Source of the DNA: CALFUK01 sp964450495
GTDB lineage: Bacteria > Bacteroidota > Bacteroidia > Chitinophagales > Saprospiraceae
Direction of reading: 5' to 3'
Length of the DNA stretch: 64,000 bases
Assembly: GCA_964450495.1 (NCBI GenBank)
Contig: CAYVFU010000006.1
Location: 1-64,000 of the forward strand
Below are positions 28,217 through 37,532 of the stretch, piece by piece. The first letter of the stretch is position 1, and the number at the start of each line of letters is the position of its first letter. The position numbers and the translations under genes are program-made. Under the pieces are notes generated by a model. The model was not told the origin of the DNA and ran no database searches. It was given only the letters and a program-made list of their open reading frames with translations.

Positions 28217-29887
28217 ATGAGATTATCATTCTTTGTGCTTCTTTTCTCCTGCCAATGGTTATATGCTCAGAATTCTAATATTGATGTAGAATCAAGAGAC
28301 TGGAACATCATAGATGTAGATGAAGGTGAAAAGCCCTCATTAACGCTTGATATGAATGATGTGCCCCACATCGTTTACTTAGATGAATCATTTTCAGGCT
28401 TTATCAAAATTGCTGAATTAGACGGCGATGCATTTAACTCGACCTTGGTTGCTGAAGGGTACTTTTATGGACCGATAGATCTATCATTTAATCCGGTTGA
28501 TAATACTGCACGTGTTGGATATCATGATCACGATGAAGAAAATTTTGGTTACGCTGTGGAGACATCTTCTGGAGATTTCAATGTGGAATTTATAGAATCT
28601 TCAGGTCATGATGGATGGGATAATACTCTATACATCGAAAGTGATGGAACTGAACATTTATTATCCACAGACACTGGTAGTGGTGCCGTAGAATACGCGT
28701 TTAGAGATAGCTCAGGGGATTGGGTTGTAGAGGAAACCGGTATTGATCAAACCAATTATCGATGGGCAACAGATATCGTAGTTGTTGATGAAGTAGTGTA
28801 TGCAGTGGCTTTTGAAGTCAGAAGTAATGAAACGAGGTTGGCAATACGTGAAAATGATAGGTGGACTTCAGAATTAATCACAATGGATGGTAGATATCCT
28901 TCATTAGATGTTGATGAGAATGGTGATGTTTTGGTAGCATACTATAAACCAATAGATCAATCTTCAGGTTTTGTGGAACTCGCACATCGGACAAATACAG
29001 ATTGGGAGCTAGCGATAATAGATACTTTAGAAAGCTTCGATGGAGGGAATGCGCGGAATGTGGTTAAAGTACAAAGACATGAAGGGCAAGTGTACGTTGC
29101 CTATAGTGATGCGACCACTTTTAAACTGGCTACTCAAAAAAATGATGTTTGGGAAATAGAATCTGTGTTAGACGTAAGTGAAGAGTCTACGACATTGAGA
29201 AATATGGCTGCAATGGATATTGATGATGAAGGCTTTTTTCATTTTTCCACTCATCGAGCGGAAGCAGGTGCAGCAGGTGGTGCAATTATCATGTACATAA
29301 CCGATAAAGAATTGTCTAGTAGTCAAGGTATGGAGCAACAGATGGTTGCAAAGACAATGCAGCTTTCCATACAGGATCCAAGTGGCGCTGAGATACCAAA
29401 TGCAGAGATAACAATGACATCGATGGACGGCATGACAACTATTTTGGAATCATCAGCTTTATCTTACACACTAGAAGCTCCTACCAATACTTTAGATGAA
29501 ATTATGGTTTGTATAAGCACTACAGATCCAGCAATCAGTGGTGTCTCATCCACAGATGTCATAAGGGCATTAAGAATTGTTCTAGGTTTGGTCAATCCAT
29601 GTCCTGAAAATTTGATCATTGCTGATGTCAATGAAGATGGCACGGTGAGTAGTACTGATCTTGTCCAAATGATTAGGGTTATTATAGGTGCCACCAATGT
29701 CTTTACAGGAAATCCTTCTTGGGTTTTTGAGTTTAATAACGAACTTAAATCTTGTGAGACATTGAATTTTTCAAACTTGCCTCAGTCATTGACAATTAAA
29801 GGGTATAAGAAAGGAAATTTGGAGTGTCTCGATGAAGAAATTTCATTACAAAATACATCTAAAAAGAAATTGGCCTGGAAACATTAA
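28217..29887 (+). CDS. Secreted beta-propeller-like protein with dockerin-like domain
   Basis: A 556-residue secreted protein with a short signal peptide ('MRLSFFVLLFSCQWLYAQ'). Its first about 360 residues form repeated beta-rich units of about 50-60 residues ('PSLTLDMNDVPHIVYLDES', 'PSLDVDENGDVLVAYYKP'), like a beta-propeller. A dockerin-like region with two Asp-rich EF loops follows near residues 435-500 ('ADVNEDGTVSSTDLVQMIRV'). It ends soon after, with no typical sorting tail, so the C-terminus may be shortened. Its stop codon lies immediately before the ATG discussed for the CutC-like gene. Function unknown; a surface or matrix protein is likely. Confidence 0.7.
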   Translation: MRLSFFVLLFSCQWLYAQNSNIDVESRDWNIIDVDEGEKPSLTLDMNDVPHIVYLDESFSGFIKIAELDGDAFNSTLVAEGYFYGPIDLSFNPVDNTARVGYHDHDEENFGYAVETSSGDFNVEFIESSGHDGWDNTLYIESDGTEHLLSTDTGSGAVEYAFRDSSGDWVVEETGIDQTNYRWATDIVVVDEVVYAVAFEVRSNETRLAIRENDRWTSELITMDGRYPSLDVDENGDVLVAYYKPIDQSSGFVELAHRTNTDWELAIIDTLESFDGGNARNVVKVQRHEGQVYVAYSDATTFKLATQKNDVWEIESVLDVSEESTTLRNMAAMDIDDEGFFHFSTHRAEAGAAGGAIIMYITDKELSSSQGMEQQMVAKTMQLSIQDPSGAEIPNAEITMTSMDGMTTILESSALSYTLEAPTNTLDEIMVCISTTDPAISGVSSTDVIRALRIVLGLVNPCPENLIIADVNEDGTVSSTDLVQMIRVIIGATNVFTGNPSWVFEFNNELKSCETLNFSNLPQSLTIKGYKKGNLECLDEEISLQNTSKKKLAWKH

Positions 29888-29889
29888 AT

Positions 29890-30510
29890 GAATACTGGAT
29901 TGAAGCTTGTGTTGATTCTGTTGAGTCGGCAGTAAAAGCAGAACAGAACGGAGCAAATAGATTAGAACTATGTAGCCACTTAGAAGTTGATGGACTCACC
30001 CCTTCAATAGAGTTGGTTAAAGATGTATTAGCGGCTGTAACTATTCCAGTGAAGGTTATGATAAGGCCTAGACAAGGAAACTTCCAGTATACTGATAGAG
30101 AATTATTGAAGATGACTGGTAGTATCTATGCGATGAAAGACCTAGGCGTATTTGGCGTAGTGTTAGGTATTTTGAATAAATACAAATTGGTGGATTCTGT
30201 AAATACGGCCAGTCTTGCAGAAATTGCTAAACCATTAAATGTTACTTTCCACAAGGCCATTGATTATACAAGTGACATCATCGAAAATGTAAAGGTATTG
30301 AATGACATTACATCTGTCGATGCTATACTGACTTCTGGAGGAAAAGCAACTGCGATGCATGGTAAATCTGTCATTAACGAATTGCATAATAAACATGGTA
30401 GCCGATTAGAAATAATAGCTGCTGGTAAAATTACAAGTGCAGAGATTGAATCCCATAAAAAGGAATTAAGCACACGCTCTTTGCATGGTCGGCGGATAGT
30501 TGAACGTTAA
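29890..30510 (+). CDS. cutC: CutC-like protein without a normal start codon
   Basis: From base 29890 the frame reads 'EYWIEACVDSVESAVKAEQN', then 'GANRLELC' and 'GLTPSIELVKDV', then 'VKVMIRPRQGNFQYT' and 'GVLGILNKY', ending 'LHGRRIVER'. This closely matches CutC, a TIM-barrel protein linked to copper homeostasis. The frame has no ATG, GTG or TTG between its upstream stop (29860) and a TTG at 30013 that would delete about 40 conserved residues. The ATG at 29888 overlaps the frame but is out of register by one base; one extra base after it would restore a start. This looks like a single-base deletion (or sequencing error), or initiation from CTG 29875. Confidence is for homology, not expression. 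Confidence 0.72.
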   Translation, partial: EYWIEACVDSVESAVKAEQNGANRLELCSHLEVDGLTPSIELVKDVLAAVTIPVKVMIRPRQGNFQYTDRELLKMTGSIYAMKDLGVFGVVLGILNKYKLVDSVNTASLAEIAKPLNVTFHKAIDYTSDIIENVKVLNDITSVDAILTSGGKATAMHGKSVINELHNKHGSRLEIIAAGKITSAEIESHKKELSTRSLHGRRIVER

Positions 30511-30580
30511 CAACAGTTTATATATCGCTTTTCCATTTCCTCTTGATTAGTCTTTTTCCTATATTGAAGTAAAGATAGGC

Positions 30581-31456
30581 ATGAAAACATTTAAGGATAA
30601 AGTGGTTGTTGTTACTGGAGTAGGATCAGGGATTGGTAGAGCTTTGGCAGTTCATCTCGATAAGCTAGGTGCAAAATTAGCCATTAATGATTACAACGAA
30701 ACTTCTTTACATTCAACTGTTTCTATTTTGAAACAAAAACCTTTCAGTGAACACTTTGATGTATCAGATAAGGAAGCGTTTTATCGTTTTTCTAAAAACG
30801 TTTACAATCACTTCGGTCAAGTAGATTGTGTCATCAATAATGCTGGAGTGGCATTATCCGCCGTTTCTACAGAAGACTTGACTTACAATGATTTCGATTG
30901 GATAATGGGTATTAACTTTTGGGGAATGGTGTATGGCACCAAAGCATTTTTGCCATACATCAAAAATCAGTCTGAAGGTAATATTACTAATGTGTCAAGT
31001 ATATTTGGAATAACAGGTATAGCTTATCAAACTGCTTACTGCACAACTAAATTCGCTATCAGAGGCTTCACAGAATCATTGAGAATGGAGATGCACAATG
31101 ATTCACCTCACATAACCATATCAAGCGTACATCCGGGTGGAATAAAAACGAATATCGCAAGAAGTTCTAAGACAGCTGAAGGGCAAGATCCTGCCGAACA
31201 AGCAGAGTTTGAAAAAGTAATGGAAGAGGTAGACAAAGCATTTATAACTTCTCCAGAGAAAGCTGCAGACATCATAATCAATGGTATATTAAAAAAGAAG
31301 GAAAGAATTATAGTTGGGCCGGATGCGAAACGAGCTGATCGTATCGTCAGATTGTTTCCAACAAAATATACTGACATCATTTTAAAAAATTCAACCTTTG
31401 TTATGTCTAATGATGAAAAAGAACAATCAAAAGTTGAATTAGACAACGAAGCTTGA
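30581..31456 (+). CDS. Short-chain dehydrogenase/reductase
   Basis: A 291-residue SDR. Nucleotide-binding 'VVTGVGSGIGRA' starts near residue 11, 'NNAGVA' near 88, catalytic Ser in 'NVSSIFG' and Tyr/Lys in 'YCTTK' near 155. The C-terminal 'VHPGGIKTNIAR' and 'ADIIINGILKKKERIIVGPDAK' resemble the classical acyl-chain/ketone reductase group often annotated YqjQ- or SDR-E-like. It is cytoplasmic and NAD(P)-dependent; substrate unknown. It stands alone downstream of the CutC-like gene with 70 bases between. Confidence 0.85.
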   Translation: MKTFKDKVVVVTGVGSGIGRALAVHLDKLGAKLAINDYNETSLHSTVSILKQKPFSEHFDVSDKEAFYRFSKNVYNHFGQVDCVINNAGVALSAVSTEDLTYNDFDWIMGINFWGMVYGTKAFLPYIKNQSEGNITNVSSIFGITGIAYQTAYCTTKFAIRGFTESLRMEMHNDSPHITISSVHPGGIKTNIARSSKTAEGQDPAEQAEFEKVMEEVDKAFITSPEKAADIIINGILKKKERIIVGPDAKRADRIVRLFPTKYTDIILKNSTFVMSNDEKEQSKVELDNEA

Positions 31457-31526
31457 ACAAGTACTCAACGCGTTTGAAATTTTGCTTTAACCCAATGATT
31501 GAATCAATGTGGTCACAATCATCCCT

Positions 31527-32342
31527 TCAACAAGTCATCACAGGTCTATTCTGGTCAGTAATGTAATGACTCCAAGACCCAGGATAAAGAGACGGCAGCT
31601 CAAGCCCTATATGTTTCATTGCAATTAAATCATGACAAGCGGTGACGCCCGAGCCGCAATAGATAGCCGCAGATTTTCCAATATCGGTGAATCGAGCTTC
31701 CAATTCCTTTTTTGATAACCACAGGTGTTCATCATCCACGTTGCCCAAAAATGGAATATTAATCGCACCAGGAATATGTCCTGCTATTGGGTCGATCGGC
31801 TCCTCAATACCTTTATAACGTTTTTCTGTTCTTGCATCAATTAAAGTGTCAAGACTGGATAAATCATCTACATTAATCAGTGACAGTAAAGGTGGACTTG
31901 CTAAGTATTCAGTGTGGGTATAAGTCACGATGGTATCACTCACTGGTAAATTTTTGGCTTCCCAATGCTTCCAACCTCCATTTAAAACACAGACATTTTC
32001 GTGCCCAACAGATAAGGCCATTGCCCAGAATCTGGCTGCAATTCCACCATGGCTTTGATCGTATGCGATTATCTGTGTTTCATTACTGATACCTAATCTC
32101 GAAAATAATGAACAGATAGAATCTATGCTCAACCAAGGATGTCTGCCGGTGGTTCCTGCAATTATCTCAGCCGATAAATCATCGTCTAAATGCATGTATT
32201 GAGCCCCAGGGATATGTCCTAATTTAAATTGATCTCTCCCCCACTCCTTATCAGCTAAGCTAAATCGACAATCAATAATTCGTAAAGACTGGTCAGCTAA
32301 TTTCGAAGCCAGCTGATCGGAGTTTATTAGTGTAGTATACAT
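31527..32342 (-). CDS. Sulfurtransferase (thiosulfate/3-mercaptopyruvate type)
   Basis: A 271-residue protein with two rhodanese domains. The first (about 1-125) is structural: 'IDCRFSLADKEWGRDQF' and 'GHIPGAQYMHLDDDLS', and the second (about 150-265) is catalytic. The second has 'IDARTEKRYKG', 'GHIPGAINIPF' and 'YCGSGVTACHDL', whose Cys carries the persulfide. A CGSGVT loop is typical of 3-mercaptopyruvate sulfurtransferase (SseA), while thiosulfate enzymes have CRKGVT. Cytoplasmic, no signal peptide. It transfers sulfane sulfur to thiol or cyanide acceptors. Transcribed alone and divergent from guaD. Confidence 0.88.
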   Translation of the reverse strand: MYTTLINSDQLASKLADQSLRIIDCRFSLADKEWGRDQFKLGHIPGAQYMHLDDDLSAEIIAGTTGRHPWLSIDSICSLFSRLGISNETQIIAYDQSHGGIAARFWAMALSVGHENVCVLNGGWKHWEAKNLPVSDTIVTYTHTEYLASPPLLSLINVDDLSSLDTLIDARTEKRYKGIEEPIDPIAGHIPGAINIPFLGNVDDEHLWLSKKELEARFTDIGKSAAIYCGSGVTACHDLIAMKHIGLELPSLYPGSWSHYITDQNRPVMTC

Positions 32343-32423
32343 CTTAATCTATTAATGTTGGATAAATTTAATGCTTTAATTGAATCAATTGTTTTGTCAT
32401 AGAACTCTACTTATCTTTAACGC

Positions 32424-32897
32424 ATGGATGATGCAAAATATATTCGCCTTGCGATTGACCTAGCTAAAAAAGGAATGACTGCAAAGAAAGGTGGACCATT
32501 TGGCGCCGTGATTGTGAATCGAGATGGAGAGATTGTAGGAAAAGGTAACAATATGGTGACTTCTACTAATGACCCTACAGCCCATGCTGAAGTCGTCGCC
32601 ATACGTGATGCTTGCAATACCCTATCTCATTTTCAGCTTGAAGGATGTACAATTTATTCTTCTTGTGAGCCATGTCCTATGTGTTTAGGGGCTATTTATT
32701 GGTCAAGACCTGATCGCATAGTATTTGCAAGTAGTCGAGAAGATGCTGCCAAAGCAGGATTTGATGATGATTTCATCTACAAAGAGATACCCCTTCCTAT
32801 TGATGACAGAAAAATTCCAACTACCCAACAACTACGCGATGAGGGCCAACAAGTTTTTGATGAATGGAAGGTCTTGGAGTCAAAGATTGATTATTGA
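32424..32897 (+). CDS. guaD: Guanine deaminase
   Basis: A 157-residue zinc deaminase of the CDA fold. 'GGPFGAVIV', the zinc His and catalytic Glu in 'PTAHAEVVAIR', and zinc Cys in 'SCEPCPMCLGAIYW' are diagnostic; the following 'AAKAGFDDDFIYKEI' is specific to the Bacillus GuaD type rather than tRNA-adenosine or cytidine deaminases. It converts guanine to xanthine and ammonia in purine salvage or degradation. Length equals the B. subtilis enzyme. It stands alone; no purine gene is next to it. Confidence 0.9.
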   Translation: MDDAKYIRLAIDLAKKGMTAKKGGPFGAVIVNRDGEIVGKGNNMVTSTNDPTAHAEVVAIRDACNTLSHFQLEGCTIYSSCEPCPMCLGAIYWSRPDRIVFASSREDAAKAGFDDDFIYKEIPLPIDDRKIPTTQQLRDEGQQVFDEWKVLESKIDY

Positions 32898-32975
32898 TAT
32901 ACTCGTAATAAGATTGATGAAATAGCATAAGCGTTAGTTTACACAGCAATAGGTTTGTGAATAACTGAATAGGTA

Positions 32976-33824
32976 TTAACTACCCTTTTCAATAACTCCT
33001 ACATTTTCAACTTCATCCAAAGACAACCAGTCATCAATCCGTTTTATTATTCGTAATCGATGCGTATATCGTCGTTCATCTAAATTAAAAATACCATGTT
33101 GGTCCAATTTGTCAATGCGCACATGACCATGTACGTGCATGATCCGTTTGTTGCCGATTATAATACCAACGTGATCGATCATTCCTTCTTTTGATTCGCA
33201 AAATACTAAATCACCTATTTTGGCTTCATTGTTAAAAAGTACAGGTGTCCCTGTGTCAACTTGGTAATATGCATATCGAGGCAGTTGTATGTGGAAAATC
33301 TTAAACACCAATTGGACAAATGCACTACTGTCTATACCAAATACAGACCTTCCACCTTTGCATTCTGGTGCCATCAAAAATCTTCGTATGATCCTATTAA
33401 ATAGATCTAAGGGTACAAGTTTGTCTTGTTTAAACATCGCCTGTCCGCTATAGCTAAATTTGGATTTGTGTAGATAGAAAGAAATGCCATCAAAGGATGT
33501 CAACGTTGATCCTAACAGAACATTTAAGGAGAGTTCTTTGGCAAATGCAACCTGACTGAATTCCATTGCAATAGAATACTTAGATCTGTCGGGTTCGTTT
33601 TCTTCATCATCAAAAAACCAAAACTGTTTGGGATCAGCAAAGCCAATAACTTGGTCGTAGAGGCATTTTATTTTAACCCAATGCTTGCTTTTTATGGAGA
33701 CGACTTCAATAGATTCACCCAAAAGGACTTGAGATATCAGTATAGACCTTGTATCTGGTTTGAGCCATATCGGCACTAGGCTCAAGCGACAAACGCCATA
33801 TCTTTTGATGTCCTGTTTTTTCAT
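32976..33824 (-). CDS. NlpC/P60-family protein with SH3 domain, catalytic Cys replaced
   Basis: A 282-residue protein: N-terminal SH3-like region (about 15-70, 'VVSIKSKHWVKIKCLYDQVIG') and NlpC/P60 domain (about 140-270). In active family members 'GIDCSGF' holds the nucleophile Cys; here the frame reads 'GIDSSAF', with Ser166 encoded by AGT (33327-33329 on the plus strand, one base from TGT). The catalytic-type His of 'DHVGIII' and 'HVHGHV' remain. It may bind peptidoglycan without cleaving it, or the base may be a sequencing error. No signal peptide is evident, so export is unclear. Confidence 0.75.
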   Translation of the reverse strand: MKKQDIKRYGVCRLSLVPIWLKPDTRSILISQVLLGESIEVVSIKSKHWVKIKCLYDQVIGFADPKQFWFFDDEENEPDRSKYSIAMEFSQVAFAKELSLNVLLGSTLTSFDGISFYLHKSKFSYSGQAMFKQDKLVPLDLFNRIIRRFLMAPECKGGRSVFGIDSSAFVQLVFKIFHIQLPRYAYYQVDTGTPVLFNNEAKIGDLVFCESKEGMIDHVGIIIGNKRIMHVHGHVRIDKLDQHGIFNLDERRYTHRLRIIKRIDDWLSLDEVENVGVIEKGS

Positions 33825-34040
33825 ATTTCGAAACCGAGTCTAATGTACGGCATAAGTTGAAAATAAGCAAAGGGCTTAAAGAGTGTTCGGTAGGCTCATC
33901 TTTAGGAGACACGAAAAAAAGGCGTTAGTAGACACAAAAGCGAGTTCATTAAAGCTCTAGAGACCTTAATTGAAGGTGAAGTGAGTTTACTTGCCACCGA
34001 AAGGCGTTATCTCGCCCGAAATATATCCTCTCGGGTACAC

Positions 34041-34048
34041 TATTTTTG
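34041..34048 (+). promoter_or_regulatory. -7 box upstream of PorP-like gene
   Basis: TATTTTTG matches TAnnTTTG and ends 34 bases before the chosen ATG at 34083. No clear -33 element was found. Confidence 0.35.
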
Positions 34049-34082
34049 TGATTTTCACGATATAGTAGTTGATATCCTCTAC

Positions 34083-35126
34083 ATGAATAGTAAACGTTCA
34101 CTTTTTATAGGTTTAATGTTGTTTGGTACGATTGGTCTTTTGGGTCAAGACACTCAGTTTTATCAAGCGTTTTCCTCTCCATTGACATTGAATCCTGGGA
34201 CAACAGGTATGGTTTCGGGGAACTATAGAATTTCAAGCATTTACAGAGATCAATGGAGAGCTGTAGTAGAACAACCTGTATCAACTTTTTCCGTTTCAGG
34301 AGATACTCGATTTTCAATTTCTAAAAAACAAGATAGTAAGGACTTTATTGGTGTAGGTGTACATTTCCTTTCTGATAAGATTGGATTTATATCCTTTACG
34401 ACCAATCAATTAGGCGTTTCTGTTGCATATCATAAATCGTTAAATCATAAGCTAAAAGAGTTTTTGAGTTTTGGTGCAAAGTTTGGGATAACTCAGAGAA
34501 ACATCAATTACGAAAATCTCAATTTTGAAGACGAGTTTAATGGTTTAGCAGCATATACAGATCCTACAGGAGAACCATTCGCTCCTAATAATTTTGGATT
34601 CGTTGATCTGGCAATTGGCTTAAATTATCAAGTTCAACCATTTAAGGGTTTTAGTATCTATGCCGGTGGAGCATGGTCCCACATAAATGCACCAAACATT
34701 GTCTTTGATAAAGAAGATGAAAATTTACCTGTATCCACTTTGTATAAGAAAATTCAGGTTTATACTGGATTCAGTTATGATCTCAATAGACGATGGACAA
34801 TTAAACCTAGAGCAAATTTCATTGCACAAGGTCCGCATCAACAGTTGATTCTTGGATCTCATTTTAATACACAGCTGACAGATAAGTTTAGTGAGTCCGT
34901 AGAATTTGGAATTGCAACTCGGCTAGTCAATGATTTTGATGGTATTGGACCTGAATCGGTAATCGCATCCTTTGGTCTTGATCTGAAAGGGAAAGTAGTA
35001 GGCTTTAGTTATGAATTTAATGTTCAAACAGTCAACAACAATTTTAGGAATCAAGGTGTATTCGAATTGTCATTTACCTACATAGGTGAATACGATAACG
35101 AGGTGTTCTTTTGCCCTGAATTTTAA
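34083..35126 (+). CDS. PorP/SprF-family type IX secretion membrane protein
   Basis: A 347-residue outer-membrane beta-barrel protein when started at ATG 34083, which gives a clean signal peptide ('MNSKRSLFIGLMLFGTIGLLG'); the in-frame upstream extension to 33981 has no coding support. 'LTLNPGTTGMVSGNYRISSIYRDQW' is the PorP/SprF signature, and the C-terminal 'GVFELSFTY' ends in an aromatic-rich strand. PorP/SprF proteins attach T9SS cargo such as gliding adhesins at the surface. No large SprB-like adhesin is adjacent, so its cargo is unknown. Its last bases overlap the convergent thioredoxin gene by four bases. Confidence 0.85.
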   Translation: MNSKRSLFIGLMLFGTIGLLGQDTQFYQAFSSPLTLNPGTTGMVSGNYRISSIYRDQWRAVVEQPVSTFSVSGDTRFSISKKQDSKDFIGVGVHFLSDKIGFISFTTNQLGVSVAYHKSLNHKLKEFLSFGAKFGITQRNINYENLNFEDEFNGLAAYTDPTGEPFAPNNFGFVDLAIGLNYQVQPFKGFSIYAGGAWSHINAPNIVFDKEDENLPVSTLYKKIQVYTGFSYDLNRRWTIKPRANFIAQGPHQQLILGSHFNTQLTDKFSESVEFGIATRLVNDFDGIGPESVIASFGLDLKGKVVGFSYEFNVQTVNNNFRNQGVFELSFTYIGEYDNEVFFCPEF

Positions 35127-36283
35127 TCTAATTCTTGGATTAGTCTCATTAGCCGATGTGTAGAAGAGGCATCAGACCTTGCTTCATTTGCCAATTCAAT
35201 CGCTTTGTAAGCATATTTCATGGCTGATTCCTTGTCTTTAAGCATATAACACAATGCGGCGACAGTATCATTGTTAAAATAATTATCATCCAAGGCTACA
35301 GACTCTAAAGCTATGGCTTTGCCTTTTTTGAAATGATCTTCCTCTGTACCCAATTCATAGACAATCCAAGCCAGATTATTGACGAACTCCCAGTCTTCCG
35401 GTTTCCATTGAAATGTGTAGAAGTAAGCCATATTGGTAAAGATTGTAATGTCCTCAATTTCATTATTTGCCATCAATTGGTTCAAGTACAATCTATCAGT
35501 CAGTCTTTGGGATTCCTTAGGCAGTAATTCTTGTATTTTGGCAACAACATCATCCTCTGTCCCTTCTGGGCCAAAGCTACCATGAATAGCATTTAGTAAT
35601 TTAGTATCAACCTTATCTCTTCCAATATGCGTGTAAAAGTCCTCAAGATTATCAACCATGTATTTGAATAATCTGTCGTCTATATTGATGCCTACATTAT
35701 CGTAAATAAATTTTGAATTTTGTTCTCCTGATAAATCAGTTTGAGTAGCGAGGTATTCCTCTATAATTTGTTTGCTGTTTTCCAATCTTAAGAACTTTAG
35801 CAACATGGCATATTCTAATAAGAATGAACCGTTACTTAAATTACTGTTATGATTTTTTTTAAAGTAAGCTAAATTTGTTTTCGGTTGAATGGCACCTTTA
35901 GCAATCAACATTAAATCATCTGCTGAATAGGCACCCAACGCCATATGCTGAACGGCACCTTCTGCTGTCAAAAAATAAAATGTTGGATACGCCTGAGGAG
36001 CATATTTTTCTGCAAAGGCAATCCCATTACCTTCCTCTAAATTTATTTTTACATTAATGAAAGACGTATTGAAGAACTCACTGACTTGAGGGTCAACAAA
36101 GACATTGGCATCCATCCATTTACATGGTCCACACCAGGTCGTGAATCCATCAACAAAAATGAGTTTGTTTTCTTTCTTAGCTTTTCGAATCGCCTTATTC
36201 AAATCGTTATTTATAAACTTAACTTCTTGAGAATAAGTGCTTCCAACAAATAAAAACAACAATAGTACTACTAGACGAATCAT
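35123..36283 (-). CDS. Secreted thioredoxin-fold protein
   Basis: A 386-residue protein with a signal peptide ('MIRLVVLLLFLFVGSTYSQ'). The thioredoxin-like domain spans about residues 25-140, with active site WCGPCK in 'FTTWCGPCKWMDANVF' and cis-Pro in 'AYPTFYFL'. The remaining about 240 residues are helical, tetratricopeptide-like ('NDTVAALCYMLKDKESAMKYAYKAIELANEA'). It probably reduces or isomerises disulfides in the periplasm. Transcribed alone; tail overlaps the convergent PorP gene by four bases. Confidence 0.83.
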   Translation of the reverse strand: MIRLVVLLLFLFVGSTYSQEVKFINNDLNKAIRKAKKENKLIFVDGFTTWCGPCKWMDANVFVDPQVSEFFNTSFINVKINLEEGNGIAFAEKYAPQAYPTFYFLTAEGAVQHMALGAYSADDLMLIAKGAIQPKTNLAYFKKNHNSNLSNGSFLLEYAMLLKFLRLENSKQIIEEYLATQTDLSGEQNSKFIYDNVGINIDDRLFKYMVDNLEDFYTHIGRDKVDTKLLNAIHGSFGPEGTEDDVVAKIQELLPKESQRLTDRLYLNQLMANNEIEDITIFTNMAYFYTFQWKPEDWEFVNNLAWIVYELGTEEDHFKKGKAIALESVALDDNYFNNDTVAALCYMLKDKESAMKYAYKAIELANEARSDASSTHRLMRLIQELD

Positions 36284-36333
36284 ATGTACAAAATAAGTCT
36301 ATTTCATGAATCATCGTTCGCTTTAACCGAATC

Positions 36334-37503
36334 TTATGATTCTTTTAAAACGGAATGTAAAATTGAGGATAGTTTATCTCCTTGTATCTTCCAGGAGTAG
36401 TTTGTTCGTACAAAAGATAACGCGGCATTCTTATATGAGTTGTACAGCTCATCATCTTTCAATAATCGCAAGGTATGAGAAATGAAATCTTCTGCGGAGA
36501 AGCCTATAAGAATCTCCTCTGAATTTGCTTTGATAGATGAATTGACTACTGTGCTTGTCACGCATGGTAAACCCATTGCCATAGCTTCTAAAATCTTATT
36601 TTGCTGTCCAGCTCCTGTAAATATTGGAGCTACAAATACTTTTGCTGAGGCATAAGCTTCTCTGATATCTAATAAATCTGCTTTAATGTCAATATAGTCG
36701 TTTGCTAAATCTTTTATTTTTAATGGTGGTCTTGCTCCTGCGATCAACACTTTTAATGAAGGATATTTAAACTTTAGCCCAGGTAAAATTTTCTTGTGCA
36801 TAAATTGCAATGCTCTTTGATTTGGTGCATATCCTAGATTACCAATAAAACACACATCATACCTTTGCTTTTGATCAATTGGCTTGAATTTATTGACATC
36901 TACCCCATTCGTTATAACGTGTATTGACGGTATATTCAATTCTTGTCGGTCATTATCTGAAATGATAGTAGTGGCATCATACCAGTCCAACACTTTTTGT
37001 TCAAAATTTTGCAAGCGTTTAGCCTCATTTTTAAACACAGCTTTGCGAATGCCTGATGAATATCTAGCATCTCTTAGGGCAATTGTTGAGAAAGCATCCA
37101 TATAATCCAATACCTTTGGAATATTCAAACCTTCCGAATATAAAGCTGTTCGCACGAGTTGAAAGTAAGCGAGATCAGCATTGAAATTATCAACGATCTT
37201 TAATAGTTCAGTATGAATGGCCTTCGAATAAAAATAGGCTACTTGTATGGGATAGGAATGTTTGAAACTTAACGAACTACTAGCTATACTTTTCCATTTG
37301 GGAAGTTTGAATACATGTATTTCCTCGCAAAAGGCTTCCAATTCACGCCTATACGCTTCTGGTACTTCTGTATCATTAATACTGATCAAACAGATATTGA
37401 ATTCTTTAGAGAGGTGTTTGATTTGATGATATATGCGAAGCTTGTCTCCTTTAATTAAAGGGTAAGGAAAACGTGAACTTACTATCACCAATCGTGGCTT
37501 CAT
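36334..37503 (-). CDS. Glycosyltransferase, family 4
   Basis: A 389-residue GT-B enzyme. The donor-binding domain has 'YDVCFIGNLGYAPNQRALQFM', 'KVLIAGARPP' and the Glu-containing 'FTGAGQQNKILEAMAMGLPCVTS' motif of GT4 enzymes. The N-terminal 'SSRFPYPLIKGDKLRIYHQIKHL' is also typical. It is next to a second GT4 gene (37533-38768), 29 bases away on the same strand. The pair probably makes an exopolysaccharide, capsule or lipid-linked sugar; no flippase or polymerase is in the window. Confidence 0.84.
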   Translation of the reverse strand: MKPRLVIVSSRFPYPLIKGDKLRIYHQIKHLSKEFNICLISINDTEVPEAYRRELEAFCEEIHVFKLPKWKSIASSSLSFKHSYPIQVAYFYSKAIHTELLKIVDNFNADLAYFQLVRTALYSEGLNIPKVLDYMDAFSTIALRDARYSSGIRKAVFKNEAKRLQNFEQKVLDWYDATTIISDNDRQELNIPSIHVITNGVDVNKFKPIDQKQRYDVCFIGNLGYAPNQRALQFMHKKILPGLKFKYPSLKVLIAGARPPLKIKDLANDYIDIKADLLDIREAYASAKVFVAPIFTGAGQQNKILEAMAMGLPCVTSTVVNSSIKANSEEILIGFSAEDFISHTLRLLKDDELYNSYKNAALSFVRTNYSWKIQGDKLSSILHSVLKES

Positions 37504-37532
37504 CTACTAATTTGGCGCGAATATAATTGAAG

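Noticed and set aside
33981..34082. N-terminal extension of the PorP-like protein
   Set aside because: The extension lacks coding character; ATG 34083 starts a clean signal peptide.
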